Shown here: piece after piece, positions 22,062-34,069 of the stretch
Layout: every line of letters starts with the position of its first letter
Numbering within the stretch: position 1 is the first letter of the stretch
Assembly: GCF_019059575.1 (NCBI RefSeq)
Contig: NW_024881569.1
Span: 868,001-932,000 of the forward strand
Length of the DNA: 64,000 bases
Direction of reading: 5' to 3'
Source of the DNA: Amphibalanus amphitrite
Lineage: Eukaryota; Arthropoda; Thecostraca; Balanomorpha; Balanidae
Program-made: the position numbers and the translations under genes
The notes under the pieces: model-generated
What the model was told of the DNA's origin: nothing
Databases searched by the model: none
What the model saw: the letters and a program-made list of their open reading frames with translations, nothing else

Positions 22062-22955
22062 CTCGCCGGCACAGGCCATTTTGCGTCCCTCGTCGGCACA
22101 AGGGGGGGGGGTTGGTACGACCCCCCCTCGCGTTTGGACCCTGATCGAGCTAGAGCTTCGCGGATAAAACGAGCGTGTTGCCCGTCACGAGACGAAGCCG
22201 ATGATACCCAATTTTAAGGTCCTAGGTCATCGGGTGACCTTCCAAGTCAGGTCAATGACCCGAAAACCGGGAAAATCGGAACCTGTTAGAAAGTCGTAAA
22301 GTGTGGCTGTTATGTGGTTTTCCGGGGTACTGATCACGAATATCGTGTTAGTTTTGATCAGAGATGATGTCTTTAAGCATTTAGACCAGGTCGGGTCAGG
22401 TCAGGTCAGGTCAACCGGTAGGGGTTGTGACGGGTATTCGAAATACATGTCAACCGCCTCTGACAGCTTTGTAACATGTTACGAAGGCACCAAAACTACT
22501 TCGTAAATGTTCAAATGGTTGCTAAATTCGAATTCAGCTCCAAAAACTAGCCTAGAAACATGTAAAACTCGAAAAAGTGAACCGAGGTCACACGAGGTCA
22601 CCAAAGGTTGATGACCTGACCTGACCTTCAGGTGACCTTGACAGTTGACACCCACCCAAATGTCTGGAAGCAACATCAAATCACATGTTTGAACGTTTGA
22701 AACCACGAAAAGCTTGCAAACGCGCGGCTAATGCGAGCCGACATACGCCGAATCGCGATTCCGGCCAAACATGGTCTCGGAAAAGAGGTCACAGGTCAAA
22801 GGTCATTTGGGTCAGGGTCATGAAATTTTCAGGGTAGGTGTAAAATTGATCAATGCTAGGGTACTGAAAGTTTCGTCGCGCTCGGCCGCTTTTTACGCGA
22901 GTTATTCGCGAAACACCTTAGGGGTTTTGCATACCCCCTCCTGTGCCGGCGAGGG
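22060..22955. mobile_element. ~0.9-kb element of the 6323-7211 family
   Basis: The right end CCTGTGCCGGCGAGGG is followed by TTAA at 22956-22959. The left end CCCTCGCCGGCACAGG lacks a TTAA (TCAG instead), lost at the fusion with its neighbour. Overlapping AGGTCA units lie at about 22387-22414. At 22786-22805 three perfect AGGTCA half-sites have 1-nt spacers. It is an independent copy relative to the mirrored pair in the inverted repeat. Confidence 0.7.
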
Positions 22956-22959
22956 TTAA

Positions 22960-23580
22960 ACGACTATCTTTAGGTTTTAATTAAGTTATGGCGACACAGT
23001 TTTGGTTTGGACAACAATTTAAGCATGCTCCGCATAATATTTGTTAGGAATCATATTGCCGATAATGCAGGCATTTTATAACCGCGTTTCGTTACCGTTT
23101 GAAAATTAAAATCGCCAATTGTCTGTTCGAATGTCGCACATTTTCGAGGTTTTGTTCTCAGAATAACACTTTGTGGGACTAATTTCACTTTAGTTGTAAA
23201 AAGTTTAACTTACTTTAGAAGCCTCTCGAAGGAACAACAGTGTTGGTCATAATAGCTATATCTGTATCAAGATATCCTAATGCGCCTGGATAAGTCACAA
23301 CAACTTTGCAAATAATTTCATATAATTTGATTACGGAACAACGCAGTGCTATTGGGAATCAAATGCGTCGCCCTGTGTTACCTCCACCGATAGTTTCCTA
23401 TTGAATGATAAACTTGGTGAGAAAAGTAAACAATAGTCTGAGTTTTGGGATTAGGCCTGCATTAGGAAATGCAGCAGTCAGACACATTATAACATCTCTG
23501 AATGCGTCTTGGCGTTAATTGGCTAAACTTTTCTGCTCCCTGTTGACTGCATCCAGCGCTGTTTTCGTCTGACGATAGAT
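22960..23580. other. no gene recognised
   Basis: AT-rich DNA leading into the GC-rich island that starts at about 23585. No paired termini or protein similarity were seen. Confidence 0.4.
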
Positions 23581-23584
23581 AATG

Positions 23585-24310
23585 CCTCGGAAAGCCGACG
23601 CGGCCGATTCGCTTGATGCGGGCTCGCAGGGGGAGCGTGCCGTAATCGTGGGTAATTTGTTTGCCGCCGCTGCGCCGCGCCGCGTCTGTCGTCGCCGTCG
23701 CTCGCAGGGAAGCTGCGGCATTCATCCGACGCTCGGCCAGGATTATAGCGGCCCCCGGCGGTGCGTGGGCCCGCGGCGAGGGCCGACGGAGCCGTCCTGA
23801 CGTGTGCCCGCCTGTCTGCGACGTCTCACAGCCGGGTGCCGCCGTCTCCGGGCGATATACAGCCGGGCGCCGCCGGCCGGCGCCTGCTCCCGGCGTCCGG
23901 CTCCGGGCTTCATTCAGGTCGGCCGGTCGATCGGCTCCTGGCGGCGCCAGCTCCCCTTCGCAGACGGCGCCGCGGCCGGCGATCAAATGGCCCGCCCGCC
24001 ATTCGGCGACTCCTCCAAAGCGCCGTACGGCTGCCGTCGGTCCGGCCGGGCTGGGCCGGCAGCCGCGGGCGGCTGGGCCGGCAGCGTATGTACGCCGGCG
24101 GCGACGGTACCGACGCGCGTGCGCGGCCTGTCGTCGGTGCGCCGGCCGTATCGGCGGCCGAATCAGTGCAGTGTGGCAGGGGGATTTGTCGGGCGGCGCG
24201 GGCGGAGCGCCGGTTCCGGTCCTCCGGCCCTCATCACCGCCGGCAGACTGGGGCCAGCTGGAGCCGCTGCTTCTGCTGATAGCAGTGCGCTTTGACGTGA
24301 GCGTAAGCAA
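23585..24310. promoter_or_regulatory. GC/CpG-rich island, possible promoter or first exon
   Basis: About 720 bp of very CpG-rich DNA stands out sharply from AT-rich flanks. All six frames are long and open because stop codons are rare at this composition, so none can be trusted; the proteins are low-complexity Arg/Pro/Ala/Gly. GTGAGCGTAAG at 24297-24307 could be a splice donor. Possible reading: promoter with a non-coding first exon. Alternative: a GC-rich repeat. Confidence 0.3.
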
Positions 24311-25156
24311 TTGAGCATTCTTCAGTTGTGTTTTGGTCTGGTAGATTTGCTTCATTTTGTATTATTCGTCCATATGTGTTTATTTTTGTGCTTTCCTTGT
24401 TCTCGCTTATTTGCTATCCCTTATGATATGTTCACCGCTATGAGAGGAAATAGTTATGATTGCTGCGGTCATGATGCGGTCGTATTCTCTTCGTTAGGTA
24501 CCGTACTTTCCGCATTCAGTCTCCAAATCCAAGCCGTTATAAAAACCAGCTTTACTTTTGCAAGATAAAGTAAGATTAAAGTACCTATTCAGGTATTCCT
24601 GTTTGGCCAAAAACATCAAAATTGCTGAATATCTTATTGTTTACTTTGTGCCTAAATCCCGGTGATATAAGCCCTAAGTTTTCAAATCCGAGAGAGCAAC
24701 CATTGTTCATTTTTTTTAGTTTGACCAACTTTTTTTGCGCCAAAAACAAAATCAAACGACGCTAATCATGCCTTGCTTGATATCGCTTTGAACGACTTCA
24801 TTTCAGGTACATAAATACAACATCAAAATACGTGTACGTGTTCGTGTACGTGTACATCTGCTGGCCCACGAAAGTAGGACCTAGCAGCCTACTTTCGTAC
24901 GCATTTATGAAATAAAAGTAAAAGAGCGCACTGTCCATCGCTAGTTAAAATTCACGTGAGCGGCTATTATAAAAGAGATATGCAATTAGCGGATGACATT
25001 CTCAGAACTGGAGTGTCTCATTTGCACCCAGAGTAAAGCCATCAACGTTGGCGGAGCAGTCAGCTCTCCGGTAAATGAGACTCGATGCAGCGTTTGCACT
25101 GTATTTATTGGGCCGGTGCTGCAGCGCAATGCAAACACTTGCCTTTGTCGCCACAG
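24311..25156. other. no gene recognised
   Basis: AT-rich DNA with a small GTGTACGT-type tandem at about 24831-24857 and a short inverted repeat (GAAAGTAGG...CCTACTTTC, 24869-24897). Nothing coding is seen before the candidate exon at 25157. Confidence 0.4.
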
Positions 25157-25250
25157 GTCGCCCGTTGAACACACTGAGACGCCAGAGTACCATCTACGAG
25201 ACCAGTGAGAGAGCTGGACCACCGAACAAGCCGTACAACGCTCCTAAAAG
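25157..25250 (+). CDS. candidate internal coding exon, unknown protein
   Basis: A pyrimidine-rich tract and CCACAG (25151-25156) act as acceptor and AAAAG followed by GTCAGT (25251) as donor. The exon is 94 nt and encodes about 31 residues with no repeat character, containing LRRQSTIYETSERAGPP. RRQS fits a basophilic (PKA-type) kinase site. I do not recognise the family. It could belong to the same plus-strand gene as the exon at the right edge of the window, which also carries a basic run before SS. Composition and splice borders are the only evidence. Confidence 0.3.
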
Positions 25251-25404
25251 GTCAGTCCAGAGCACCAAGGTGATCTCTTGAATGGATTCAGCTCAGTTCA
25301 GTTCAGTACAGTATACACTACATATACAGTATATTTACAGGCCATTCCACATGGTGGGTTGATGTCATACCTGAGTCAAAATACATAAATGAGACATCGA
25401 TTAA

Positions 25405-26567
25405 CCCGCGCCCTGCTGGGGGTCCTGGATTTCCACGCCCTGCTGGGGGGGGGGGTGTTTGAACACCCCCCTTGTAACTCGGCTCCTGGGCCACGTAGCG
25501 ATACGCGGAAGGCGGCGTTCGAAAGAGCGTAAAAAATAATGACGAAATCACTTCGGTCAATTTTTTGGTCAGGTCAAAGGTCAGGTCACCAGAGGTCATT
25601 GAAGGCAAAATTTCGCCGATTTCCAGGTCGAATGTCGAAAATTTCCAAGAAGCCAACGCATAACTCGGGAACCAATAGAGCTACAGCGCCGCGGAAAAGC
25701 GCATTCGATAGCCCTATTAACGCCCTTTCTGAGTAATTCTCTCAGATTTGACCTAACGTCAACGGTTTTGCCTGCAGGGGGCAAAAACTGCAAAAATAGC
25801 CGATTTTTTTGAAAACAGTTTTTCTGCAATAACTTTTGACCCAAGCCTTGTACGAGCTTACTTTTACCGGCATCGTGTTCCTCTCGTCAAGACGCATCGA
25901 ATGAACTATAACTTGACCTTGAAAGGTCAACTTGAAAATTTGACCTCAGGTCAAGGTCATGACCTGACCGGAAAGGGTCATGTTGCATATCAGTCGATCC
26001 GTATCGTCGAGCTGAACACATCTAAGGCGTTTTCATCGCTCTAGCATGCCTCTATCAAAAGTTATTTGCGAAAAACTGTTAGATACCATTCGTGACCTAA
26101 GATGACCTCAGGGCATAAACAAGGGTCACGGACACCATTTTTAAGTTCAGTGTGTCTAAACCACTTGTAATTCGGTGTTTGGGAGTGTTTATAATGTCTT
26201 TCATCCAAAAGAGGCGCATTTCAATTTTCTCCCATTGACTTATAATGGGGAGGTCGCAAAATTGACCTGACCTTAGGTCATCGATATCAAAATTCTGAGA
26301 TATACATTTTGTACATGCTATTGCTCTTAGCAATCGCTGAAGGTTTCAAAGCGATCGGTCACTCGGTGTAGCTATGACAGACATTGAAAGTTTTTATGAG
26401 GTGAGGTCACTTCAAGTGACTTGGTGACCTGACCTTGAATGACCTTGGTCTGAAATTTTCACAACATGTGTAGAATTGATGTATGATGGTCGCCGTTTTT
26501 GAGATATTCGCGAAAAACCACAAGGGGGGGTGTTCAAACACCCCCCCCCCCCCCAGCAGGGCGCGGG
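25405..26567. mobile_element. intact TTAA-flanked 1163-bp element, type copy of the family
   Basis: TTAA at 25401-25404 and 26568-26571 give a clean target duplication. The ends CCCGCGCCCTGCTGGGGG and its complement enclose terminal hairpins: a G run, the loop TGTTTGAACA or TGTTCAAACA, and a C run (about 25446-25473 and 26524-26553). The left end has a second CGCCCTGCTGGGGG. Inside are repeated TGACCT/AGGTCA units (for example 25567-25602, 25912-25970, 26400-26450). No open frame resembles a transposase. TTAA specificity suggests piggyBac-type mobilisation by an enzyme encoded elsewhere. Confidence 0.8.
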
Positions 26568-26571
26568 TTAA

Positions 26572-27603
26572 AAAAGAGTGTAAAAGAAACACGATGCACA
26601 CTGCTGGGTAAACATAAAAATTAAAAGTACCTACGTTTCGAGATCGTTGCAGATTCGAAAAGCAGATTCGGGATCGTTCCTCTACTGGGCATTTAATTAC
26701 GTGTCTTACCTTTCCAATTATAAGTTATTGAAGTTCAAAGCTTAATTATGTTATCACACTGACTACCTTTACTGGCTATCTTGGCTATCTTGACAATTTA
26801 TTTTAGTGCATGTCCAGTGTATACGCGCGGCGTTGTCCCTTCTGGAGCGGACCACGTAATCAGCGCATTGATTGAAGCAAAACCTAGCAGGGAACTTCAT
26901 TTAATACCCAATTCCTGGTGAAGCTCGCATTTAAGACAATTATTGGGAAATCGACCTCAGATGCGGATGTGGGTGTGATAATTTCCTGGCAGTCTGAGCG
27001 ACAATGTAATTAAACAGAATGCAGTAGCATCTACCGAAGCGGATTATTTTCAGTAACAGTAGTACAAGGCGTAACAGTAGTTGCACATAGCAACTACTGT
27101 GTTTCGTAGAGTTCTTTTTTCGCCTATACCTATCATTTCGACGGAAATGTTTTTTTTGTCAAAACTTGCGTCACTTAAAGGTGCTTTTATCCAGTATCGG
27201 AAATGCTAAAACGAATTATCAGCTAAACTAAGAGCTAGGAGCATAACTATTAGCAATGAGCTACAGTGAAGGGTATAGGGCTTTTCACCACCTTGATGCA
27301 TCACGAACCTTGATTATAGAATACGAATCCTATTTCTGTGCTTATGCTTAAGACTTTAATCTCCGCATCCAGCCGATTGCTCAGGGTTCTTCGCATATTG
27401 CACAGACAGTAAGATGCAGGAATTATATATCGCAAATCGTTGTATACCATTTTACATAGCGACCGCCAGTAGGCACCGACTGACATCCAAACCAGTTCAC
27501 ACGATGCATATATAGTTCTTCTCAACATGTCTCGTTTGACGTTGTCGCCTGGCGGTTCAACAACATCGACGCTGAAAATGCGTTTTTAAGTTTTATTTCA
27601 GTC
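26572..27603. other. no gene recognised
   Basis: AT-rich, apparently unique DNA. Short frames have no family resemblance. Confidence 0.4.
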
Positions 27604-27888
27604 TGCCTTTTCAGACGGATGTAACGCACTTTTGTTAGCAGTCACTATCTGGATGCAACTATATTTGTACCGAATTTGTCAAGGCGATGAACCCATTACC
27701 GGCAGCAGTTAAGACGATTAGACGGGCATAAATGCTTGTATTGATTGTTCAGTCTCATGCCTTTTCAGACGGATGTAACGCACTTTTGTTAGCAGTCACT
27801 ATCTGGATGCAGCTTTATTTGTACCGAATTTGTCAAGGCGATGAACTCATTCCCGGCAGTAAGACGATTAGACGGGCATAAATGCTTG
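27604..27888 (+). repeat. tandem duplication of ~135 bp
   Basis: 27604-27738 and 27758-27888 are near-identical, from TGCCTTTTCAGACGG to AATGCTTG, with small changes (for example a 4-bp deletion in copy 2). A 19-bp spacer separates them. Confidence 0.85.
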
Positions 27889-28079
27889 CCAAGCATTGAC
27901 ACTAAATGGCAGTTTGCGGTGGCCAACGTCAGCTTAGATTATCCTATCCAGTATCCTTCTTGACACCGCCTAGTTAACTTGGCGTTTTAGCTTCGCCGAC
28001 ACTTTCTCACGCTTATTTCAGTTGGTTATTTTCAGTAAAAGTGGGTTAGTTTTATGACCACCGACAGAGCGTTTGCGGC

Positions 28080-28400
28080 TCGCCAGCTAACCCGGCGAGC
28101 TTGAGTGGGTTCAACAGGACTCGCGGGCTGTTAAGAAGTAGACGCAGCAGGCTGCGAGGGCTCTGGAGGACATTTGGATGTTCAGGCGTTCACCCTTCCA
28201 TCCGCGGTTCGGTGCGACCGATCAGACTATCCGCGAGTTGCCCCGGCCGCTGTTGTTCCTCGGTACACGACCCCGGTCCCCATGTCCGCATCTGACCGCG
28301 CCGATGACCGACGGGCGAGACACCGAGTCGTTACCGGCAGTAATCCGACGCCGCCGCAGCCTCGTTAGTGTCTGTCGGGCCACGGAAAATCAGCATCATC
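28080..28400. promoter_or_regulatory. GC-rich island
   Basis: A locally CpG-rich block in AT-rich DNA. Its open frames are short and low-complexity. It may be a promoter or non-coding exon, like the islands near 23.6, 31.4, 32.9 and 34.1 kb. No TATA box or initiator could be assigned with confidence. Confidence 0.25.
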
Positions 28401-28469
28401 GCACAGCGAGCTGTAATGGCGCAGAGGGCTCTCACTGTGCCTATTGGACATGCAAACTATGCTGAAAAT

Positions 28470-29227
28470 CAAGGTTAAAGTTTGCGCCTGTAGTCTTGCG
28501 TTGAAAAGCAGATAAACTATAACACAAATGTTTTTTATAATGCTAGAAAACGACCAAAAAATGTTAAAAAAGTAAAAAATGTTGAAAAATGAAAAATGTA
28601 ATAGAAAATTATGAATGTTGAAAACATGAAAAAATAGTGTTAAAAAGCGTTGTGATATTTTTTGGTCTTATTTCACTCTCATTTCATTGTATCATGAGCA
28701 TAAGGTAATTTTTTTAACACCATAATACCTATTCATAACAAAGCTCAAACTAGCCATAGCTCACATTCAACAAATGTTTTCAACTATAAGAGCTCAAAAT
28801 ATGTCCTGGTTCCATGAACCCGAGAGTCACACAAAGTTACCTAGCACTGAATCATCTAGTCATTTAGCACGAAGCCGGGTCCACGTATTGCAAGAGCACC
28901 AAGGCACGACACCGTTTGATCAATGAATCGACTCTAAAATCGCTTTACTTTCATGCTTTGGAGCAATCAATCACGTAATGTCACTATAAAACCTTGGAAC
29001 GAGTATAAATTACGGCAGGCTTAAACCCGCTCTGTGATGTGCTTTTGTGTGGGTTTTATTTTATCCTTTTTCTAAGGTTAATGCACGCGAATAAAGGCAC
29101 CATGCTGAAGTCTCAGCAGCGCAATGTGGTGGCTCGCGATAGTTTATTTTGTCGCTAGTCGCTAGTCGGACGTATGCACCATCTGGGCTAATGACCTGAT
29201 TCAATCTTATAAAAGGGATGCGTTTCT
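28470..29227. other. no gene recognised
   Basis: Very AT-rich, with AAAATGTT-type repeats at about 28545-28640. Nothing else is seen. Confidence 0.4.
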
Positions 29228-29373
29228 ACTCACGGCATTTGGTAACATTTACAGTGCAGATGCCAGGGTTGGCCAATGCGCATCCGAGGTAACGAAACCT
29301 TACCTCAGATACGCATTGGCCAACACTGGTTTCACTAAAAATTAAACTGTAAACGTTACCAGACGCCGTGAGT
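29228..29373. mobile_element. 146-bp fold-back MITE-like element
   Basis: The whole segment is an imperfect palindrome from ACTCACGGC to GCCGTGAGT, with long inner stretches that pair (GGTTGGCCAATGCG with CGCATTGGCCAAC; TTACAGT with ACTGTAA). It would fold into a single hairpin. No coding potential. Confidence 0.65.
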
Positions 29374-29399
29374 AGGTGGAATTCGTTGCATACAATATC

Positions 29400-30255
29400 A
29401 TGCAAAGGTCAAGGTCAAGGTCAGGTCAGGTAACCAAAAACGAAATATAGAAAAGGGCATGTGCGACACATGTTTTATGGGTCATTTTATTCATAGAAAT
29501 CAATAGGCACACGCACTCAATAAGTGATGTGAACCACATCCGGAGATGAATTTCAGGTCGAGGTCAGGTCAAGGTCAGGTCAAGTGAGGTCAAATTTTGA
29601 AGTTGATGTTTAAGACCTAAAAAGGCGGCTAGCTGATGCAGTTTTTCACGGCAATTCGAATGGTGCTATTTTTGTTTCCGTGCGAAGTCTAGAATTTCCC
29701 AAAAATTCATTTTTCAAAAAATTTGTGTGCCGTGACGTCATAAAAGTATGAATAACTCCCACATTTTGAACCTATTCTTCTAAACATTGGTATGTAGGTG
29801 CACATAAACCACCTCTCTGACATATGGTCCGGTTTTTTTTTGGTACTCAAAGTTTTGGATTTTATCATGGTTTTCCCAAAAAGTCAGTTTTTTAAACAAT
29901 ATTGGGCCAAAATCTAAAATTTTCAAAAACCGAGATAGCCATTTGATAGACAAAGTCGAATCACGTATTCCCTTTTTGGTACGTCTTTATTCCTTTAAAA
30001 ATGAAGATGTTAGCGGCATTTGAAGTTTCGCCTTTTTTGAGGCAGAAAAGTCGTGACATGACGTCACTTAGGTAAACGTCATCTTCTCAAAAAAAAAAAA
30101 CGACGAATTTCGCTCAAGTTTGTAGGGAACGTGTTCAATTGATGTATGATAAGGTACTGAATGTTTGACGTCGCTGGCATAACGCGTTTAGAAGTTATTG
30201 GCGAAAAACGGGAGGGGGCAGATTCTGACCCCCCCCCCCCCCAGCGGGGCGCGGG
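29400..30255. mobile_element. truncated TTAA-type element, inverted relative of 20875-22025
   Basis: The right end has a G run, the loop CAGATTCTGA, a C run and CAGCGGGGCGCGGG, followed by ATAAG where TTAA is expected. The body matches the 20875-22025 element in reverse, including the AAAACATGTGTCG-type segment and TGACCT arrays (29405-29430, 29555-29590). The left terminal hairpin is absent. Confidence 0.6.
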
Positions 30256-30259
30256 ATAA

Positions 30260-31380
30260 GATTGGGTCAAACCATCACGCCATTCATTTTTTATAAGGCA
30301 TGACCTGAAAGGACAAGGCTCGAGATTCAGTTTTTAGGTAGCATATGAAATACAAGTTGTCTCCTGGGTCGTTTCTTTTTCCGCGATCACTGCGCGCCAG
30401 TCTCAAAGCAGAAAGCTGTATTGATATTGAGAGGAGCCTTTCCAGTCCTTTTCTCAATTCTGAACTCTCTTTTACATCATCTCCTCATATAAGCGTTCGT
30501 GAATGTCGCGTAGTTCTCAGTCGCCACCCTTCCCGATTTAATATTAGCTGATACATACGACAGCGCGAGCGGCCCCTCCTCGAGCACTGCTCATGTCGTA
30601 TTTCCGAGGTTGATTGCAAACGCCAGGGAACATCGTGCTTTCATGCATCCGGGAAGTTTCGTATTGCTTTAGTTGGTATTCAAGAAGTTGTGCCATTGTG
30701 CCACTTCTGTAGCGCAATCGAGAGGCTTGCCAGTTTAATTGTAGCTTTCGAGTTATAGCATCTCTAATTGTTAGCATATACCAACATTATACAATGTATG
30801 TAGGTGCTATGTACGTTGTAAAATTGCATATGCACGATGCATTGCGGCGTTTAATTACGAAATTCATGCTGCAATTGCTTTGAGGCAATACAATTTGTTA
30901 CAATGGACTTGATATTGTGCAAAGTTATGTCCATCGTAAGTTGACAATAAGATAACGGTAGGTATTTATTTAACAGCGCAATTTTGATGACGGTGCTTTG
31001 TGAATTCCAAGACTGAGAAGCGGTATAAGACATCAGTGTATAGTGTATATATGCTCTGGAGTGTGTGCGAATGAGAAAAGATTATTTTCTGCATTCCCGA
31101 TGCATTGCTGGCATAAACGCATATCGCTCGATAGTAATATTGCGGCGCCTTATTTCCTCAGATCTTTGTTTTTTTTTCAGATTATGGCTCTAATGTGTGC
31201 GTTCTTTTTCGCCTCCCGAAGATACCGAAGAAATGCGAACCAGCTATTCAGGTCTAAATATGATGGAATGTGATGCGATGTAGGAGCCTCACATCAAACT
31301 TTGCCGTCTATAATACAGAAAACTCCTATGGATAGAGACTTGGACAAATCAGAATCTCTATTTTAGGACAGGATATGACC
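30260..31380. other. no gene recognised
   Basis: Apparently unique, moderately AT-rich DNA. No conserved protein, RNA gene or paired termini were seen. Confidence 0.4.
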
Positions 31381-31640
31381 GAATTGCGTCGCTCTATACG
31401 ACGGCGACGTGCCTACCTGCGGCGATGGGTGGCAGCCCCCCCCCCCTCCCCCGTGGCTATAGTTCGCCTCGACTATCCACGGGGGGTGGCATCGATTCGT
31501 TCCGGCTCTGTCGCCGGCGGACGTGATTGGATAAGATAAGTTGATAGCGGCTGACGGCGGCCGGCGCTTGTGGTCAGAACAGACCGACCGACGCCTCGTC
31601 CCCCGCTCCCCACCAACGCTCCCTTCTGACCGGAAAGCCG
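31380..31640. promoter_or_regulatory. GC-rich island with hairpin
   Basis: A CpG-rich block. At about 31447-31488 a C-rich CCCCCGTGG and CCACGGGGG enclose CTATAGTTCGCCTCGACTAT, giving a stem-loop. It may be regulatory or a repeat end. No gene start could be fixed. Confidence 0.25.
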
Positions 31641-32880
31641 CGGCTGCCTTCCTAAAACTGGCTTTTAAAATGATTGACGAACGTATTGTTACCTCATTGG
31701 GATTGATATGCTTCCTGATAACCTCGTCTACAATGCCCGATCGCTTCTGTGGGCGCAGTCAAGTTAAAGCTTGGCCGTTATCGGGTGTGATTTGTCTGAT
31801 TCAGAAGTTGATAAACCCATTGTGCCGCCTCTGTTCTTGGGGCGCCATTATTCAGTAGCCAGAAGGATACTTACTCGTGTTCTGGTGGGGAGTGTGAGCG
31901 AGCACAGCGACCACAATGAATGTGGCCGAATCGCTAGGGCGGGGTCCGTTGGGGAGGTGCCCACCAGCAAGCCGGGGGCTGGTGTAACCAACTGTCCAGC
32001 AAGGGACAGACTAAAGAGGAAACTTGGACGGAGCAGCCCTGCTGCAGGCTGACCTTTCATTCTATTAATTTTCCGATTGGATTGGTGGCGCTTAAAGCGG
32101 CATCAATCTTCATATCGGCAGTTTCTGAACTCAATTATCTTGGTTGGCCGGTTCGTTAATTCCAGTGGAACAGTGCGCTCGTCAATCGCGATACGTCAAA
32201 TCACCATACCCTTGAAATGTTTTGTATCCCGCTCTATTGCATCACTCAGTCTTCATCAACGTAGTAATGAAATCGAAACGTTTCTGAAGGCTTCATAAAT
32301 TATTATTTGGACTCGGGAATACTATCAATAAGCACAACTCCAAGATATTTGGTGAAGTATTCGCTACAAACTATACGCAACTTTGTTTTTGTTTGCGAAC
32401 TGTTTTTGAATCGCATTATTTTGCTTCAACTCGCGGCTTTCTTCATTCGGAAGTTAAACCCAAACTTATCTCATTAAGTAGTTTCGTCTCATTTGGTATT
32501 TGCTGATTTCTCCTTCGCCATCCCGTAGCTGTATCCCATTTGGTAGATGTGCCTCAGTCTCCCTGTTTCAGTAGTTGCATTTCTCCTTCTCTATCCAGTC
32601 AGTAGCTGCATCCCATTTGGTATAGTTGTGCCTCAACCTCCCTGTTTTAGTAGCTCGAACTCAGTAGTTTGAGCTATCCAGAGTGAATTTTACTATGCGG
32701 TACCATTCGCTCTGCTTCTTTGTGTCTACTTTTCCCTCTCATTTAAAGCTTATCTCTCCAACTTGAGCAAGACCAACCATTTCTTACTGAGAGGCTGCGT
32801 CCTGTCCTTTCATTCGTCCGGTCCGGTCCCGTCCCATCCCGTCCCATCCTTTCCCACAACACTGCCGGTCCCTCTGCACC
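31641..32880. other. no gene recognised; minor tandem repeats
   Basis: Contains two imperfect copies of a CCCATTTGGTA...TGCCTC..CTCCCTGTTT block (about 32537-32571 and 32610-32649) and a GTCCC/GTCCG-type short tandem at 32815-32853. No coding exon could be supported. Confidence 0.4.
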
Positions 32881-33320
32881 GACTGACAATCTGATACAGG
32901 TCGAGCTAACGGTATGCGGTTACATACCCCGGCCGGCTAGACCGATATCCTCTGCCGGGCTGACCGATTCCGTCGGCCAAAGTGACCTTTGACGCTTACC
33001 TGACCGCTACTCTGGCTGCATTGACCGATTCCCGCGGCCGGGCTGACCGATGCCGAGCTGACCGATGCCGAGCCACTGCCTGGCTGACCGATTCTCTCTC
33101 TCGCGGTGGTGTTCGTCGTCGTCGCTCGCGAGGCACGCGACTCACCTTCGCCATTGATTTTCGGCCGCCCCTCGCGCCGTGTTTCACAGAGAGCACATTA
33201 TTGGTAGGAGGGCCGGCCTTTGTTGCTCGGCGCGGCGCGCGACGGCGCTCTCTCATGGTGCGATATTGGACTCGAGGCAGGTGAACGAGCCGGCTTATGA
33301 GACCGTCGGGGCCCGCGCAC
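32880..33320. promoter_or_regulatory. GC-rich island with GCTGACCGAT repeats
   Basis: A CpG-rich block that includes several GCTGACCGAT(T/G)CC units at about 32958-33095. The open frames are low-complexity Arg-rich and unconvincing. It may be a promoter or a local satellite. Confidence 0.25.
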
Positions 33321-34069
33321 CTCCACGAGAGAAGTCCAGTGGCTCCCAATAGCGACATAAAGTTGATATACTGTTGCGGTGCAGATGGACATGTTGCACA
33401 TTACATGATTTTTAGATGCTTCACATTTTTGTTATACATTAGGCTATCACGTAATACCTGGGCATAGGTTGTTTAGTGATAAACACTATGCGCCGGTCGG
33501 TGACTCAGTAATGCATGTACCCATTCGAAGCTCAAAAGTTGAGATACATAAATCAAGAGTTGATTAGGGTGATTATAATCACATTTATTATCCATAGGCT
33601 GTTTTGTCGATCGAGGTTTGGCCTTGACCTTTAAGCCGAGTGACCCATTGGATGCCTGACGATTAACGATGACGTGACATTTGAGCTTGCAGCTAGGTGA
33701 ATGTTAGTTTTATATCCGGCTTAAAAAATTGTCATGCGGAGACCGGCCTTACAAGTGTAGTAAAGTAATCTTGTTACAAGTATCATTTATCGATGATAGA
33801 TAATAGTGCCGACTTATGGATTTATCTTGCTCTCCGTGCTGATGGCAGTTGAGTCCTTACTCTACTCCCATTGCTATGAAATCGATATTGGATATGCTGC
33901 AGGGCTTTTGTAAAGAAGTGATGCGTATCTACATAGGTTTGGAGTAGCCCGTGGCCCGTCTCAACCATGAAAAGTGTCGAGCAAAAAAAAAAGTCGTTAG
34001 CACTTGAATTAAACACGGAACTCTGCGCTTAGTTTCAATTAGCCAAATCTGCTCCCTCAAACAGGTGCT

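Noticed and set aside
23462..24355. 297-codon minus frame and several long plus frames in the GC-rich island
   Set aside because: All frames are open at once because GC-rich DNA lacks stop codons; the proteins are low-complexity and resemble nothing.
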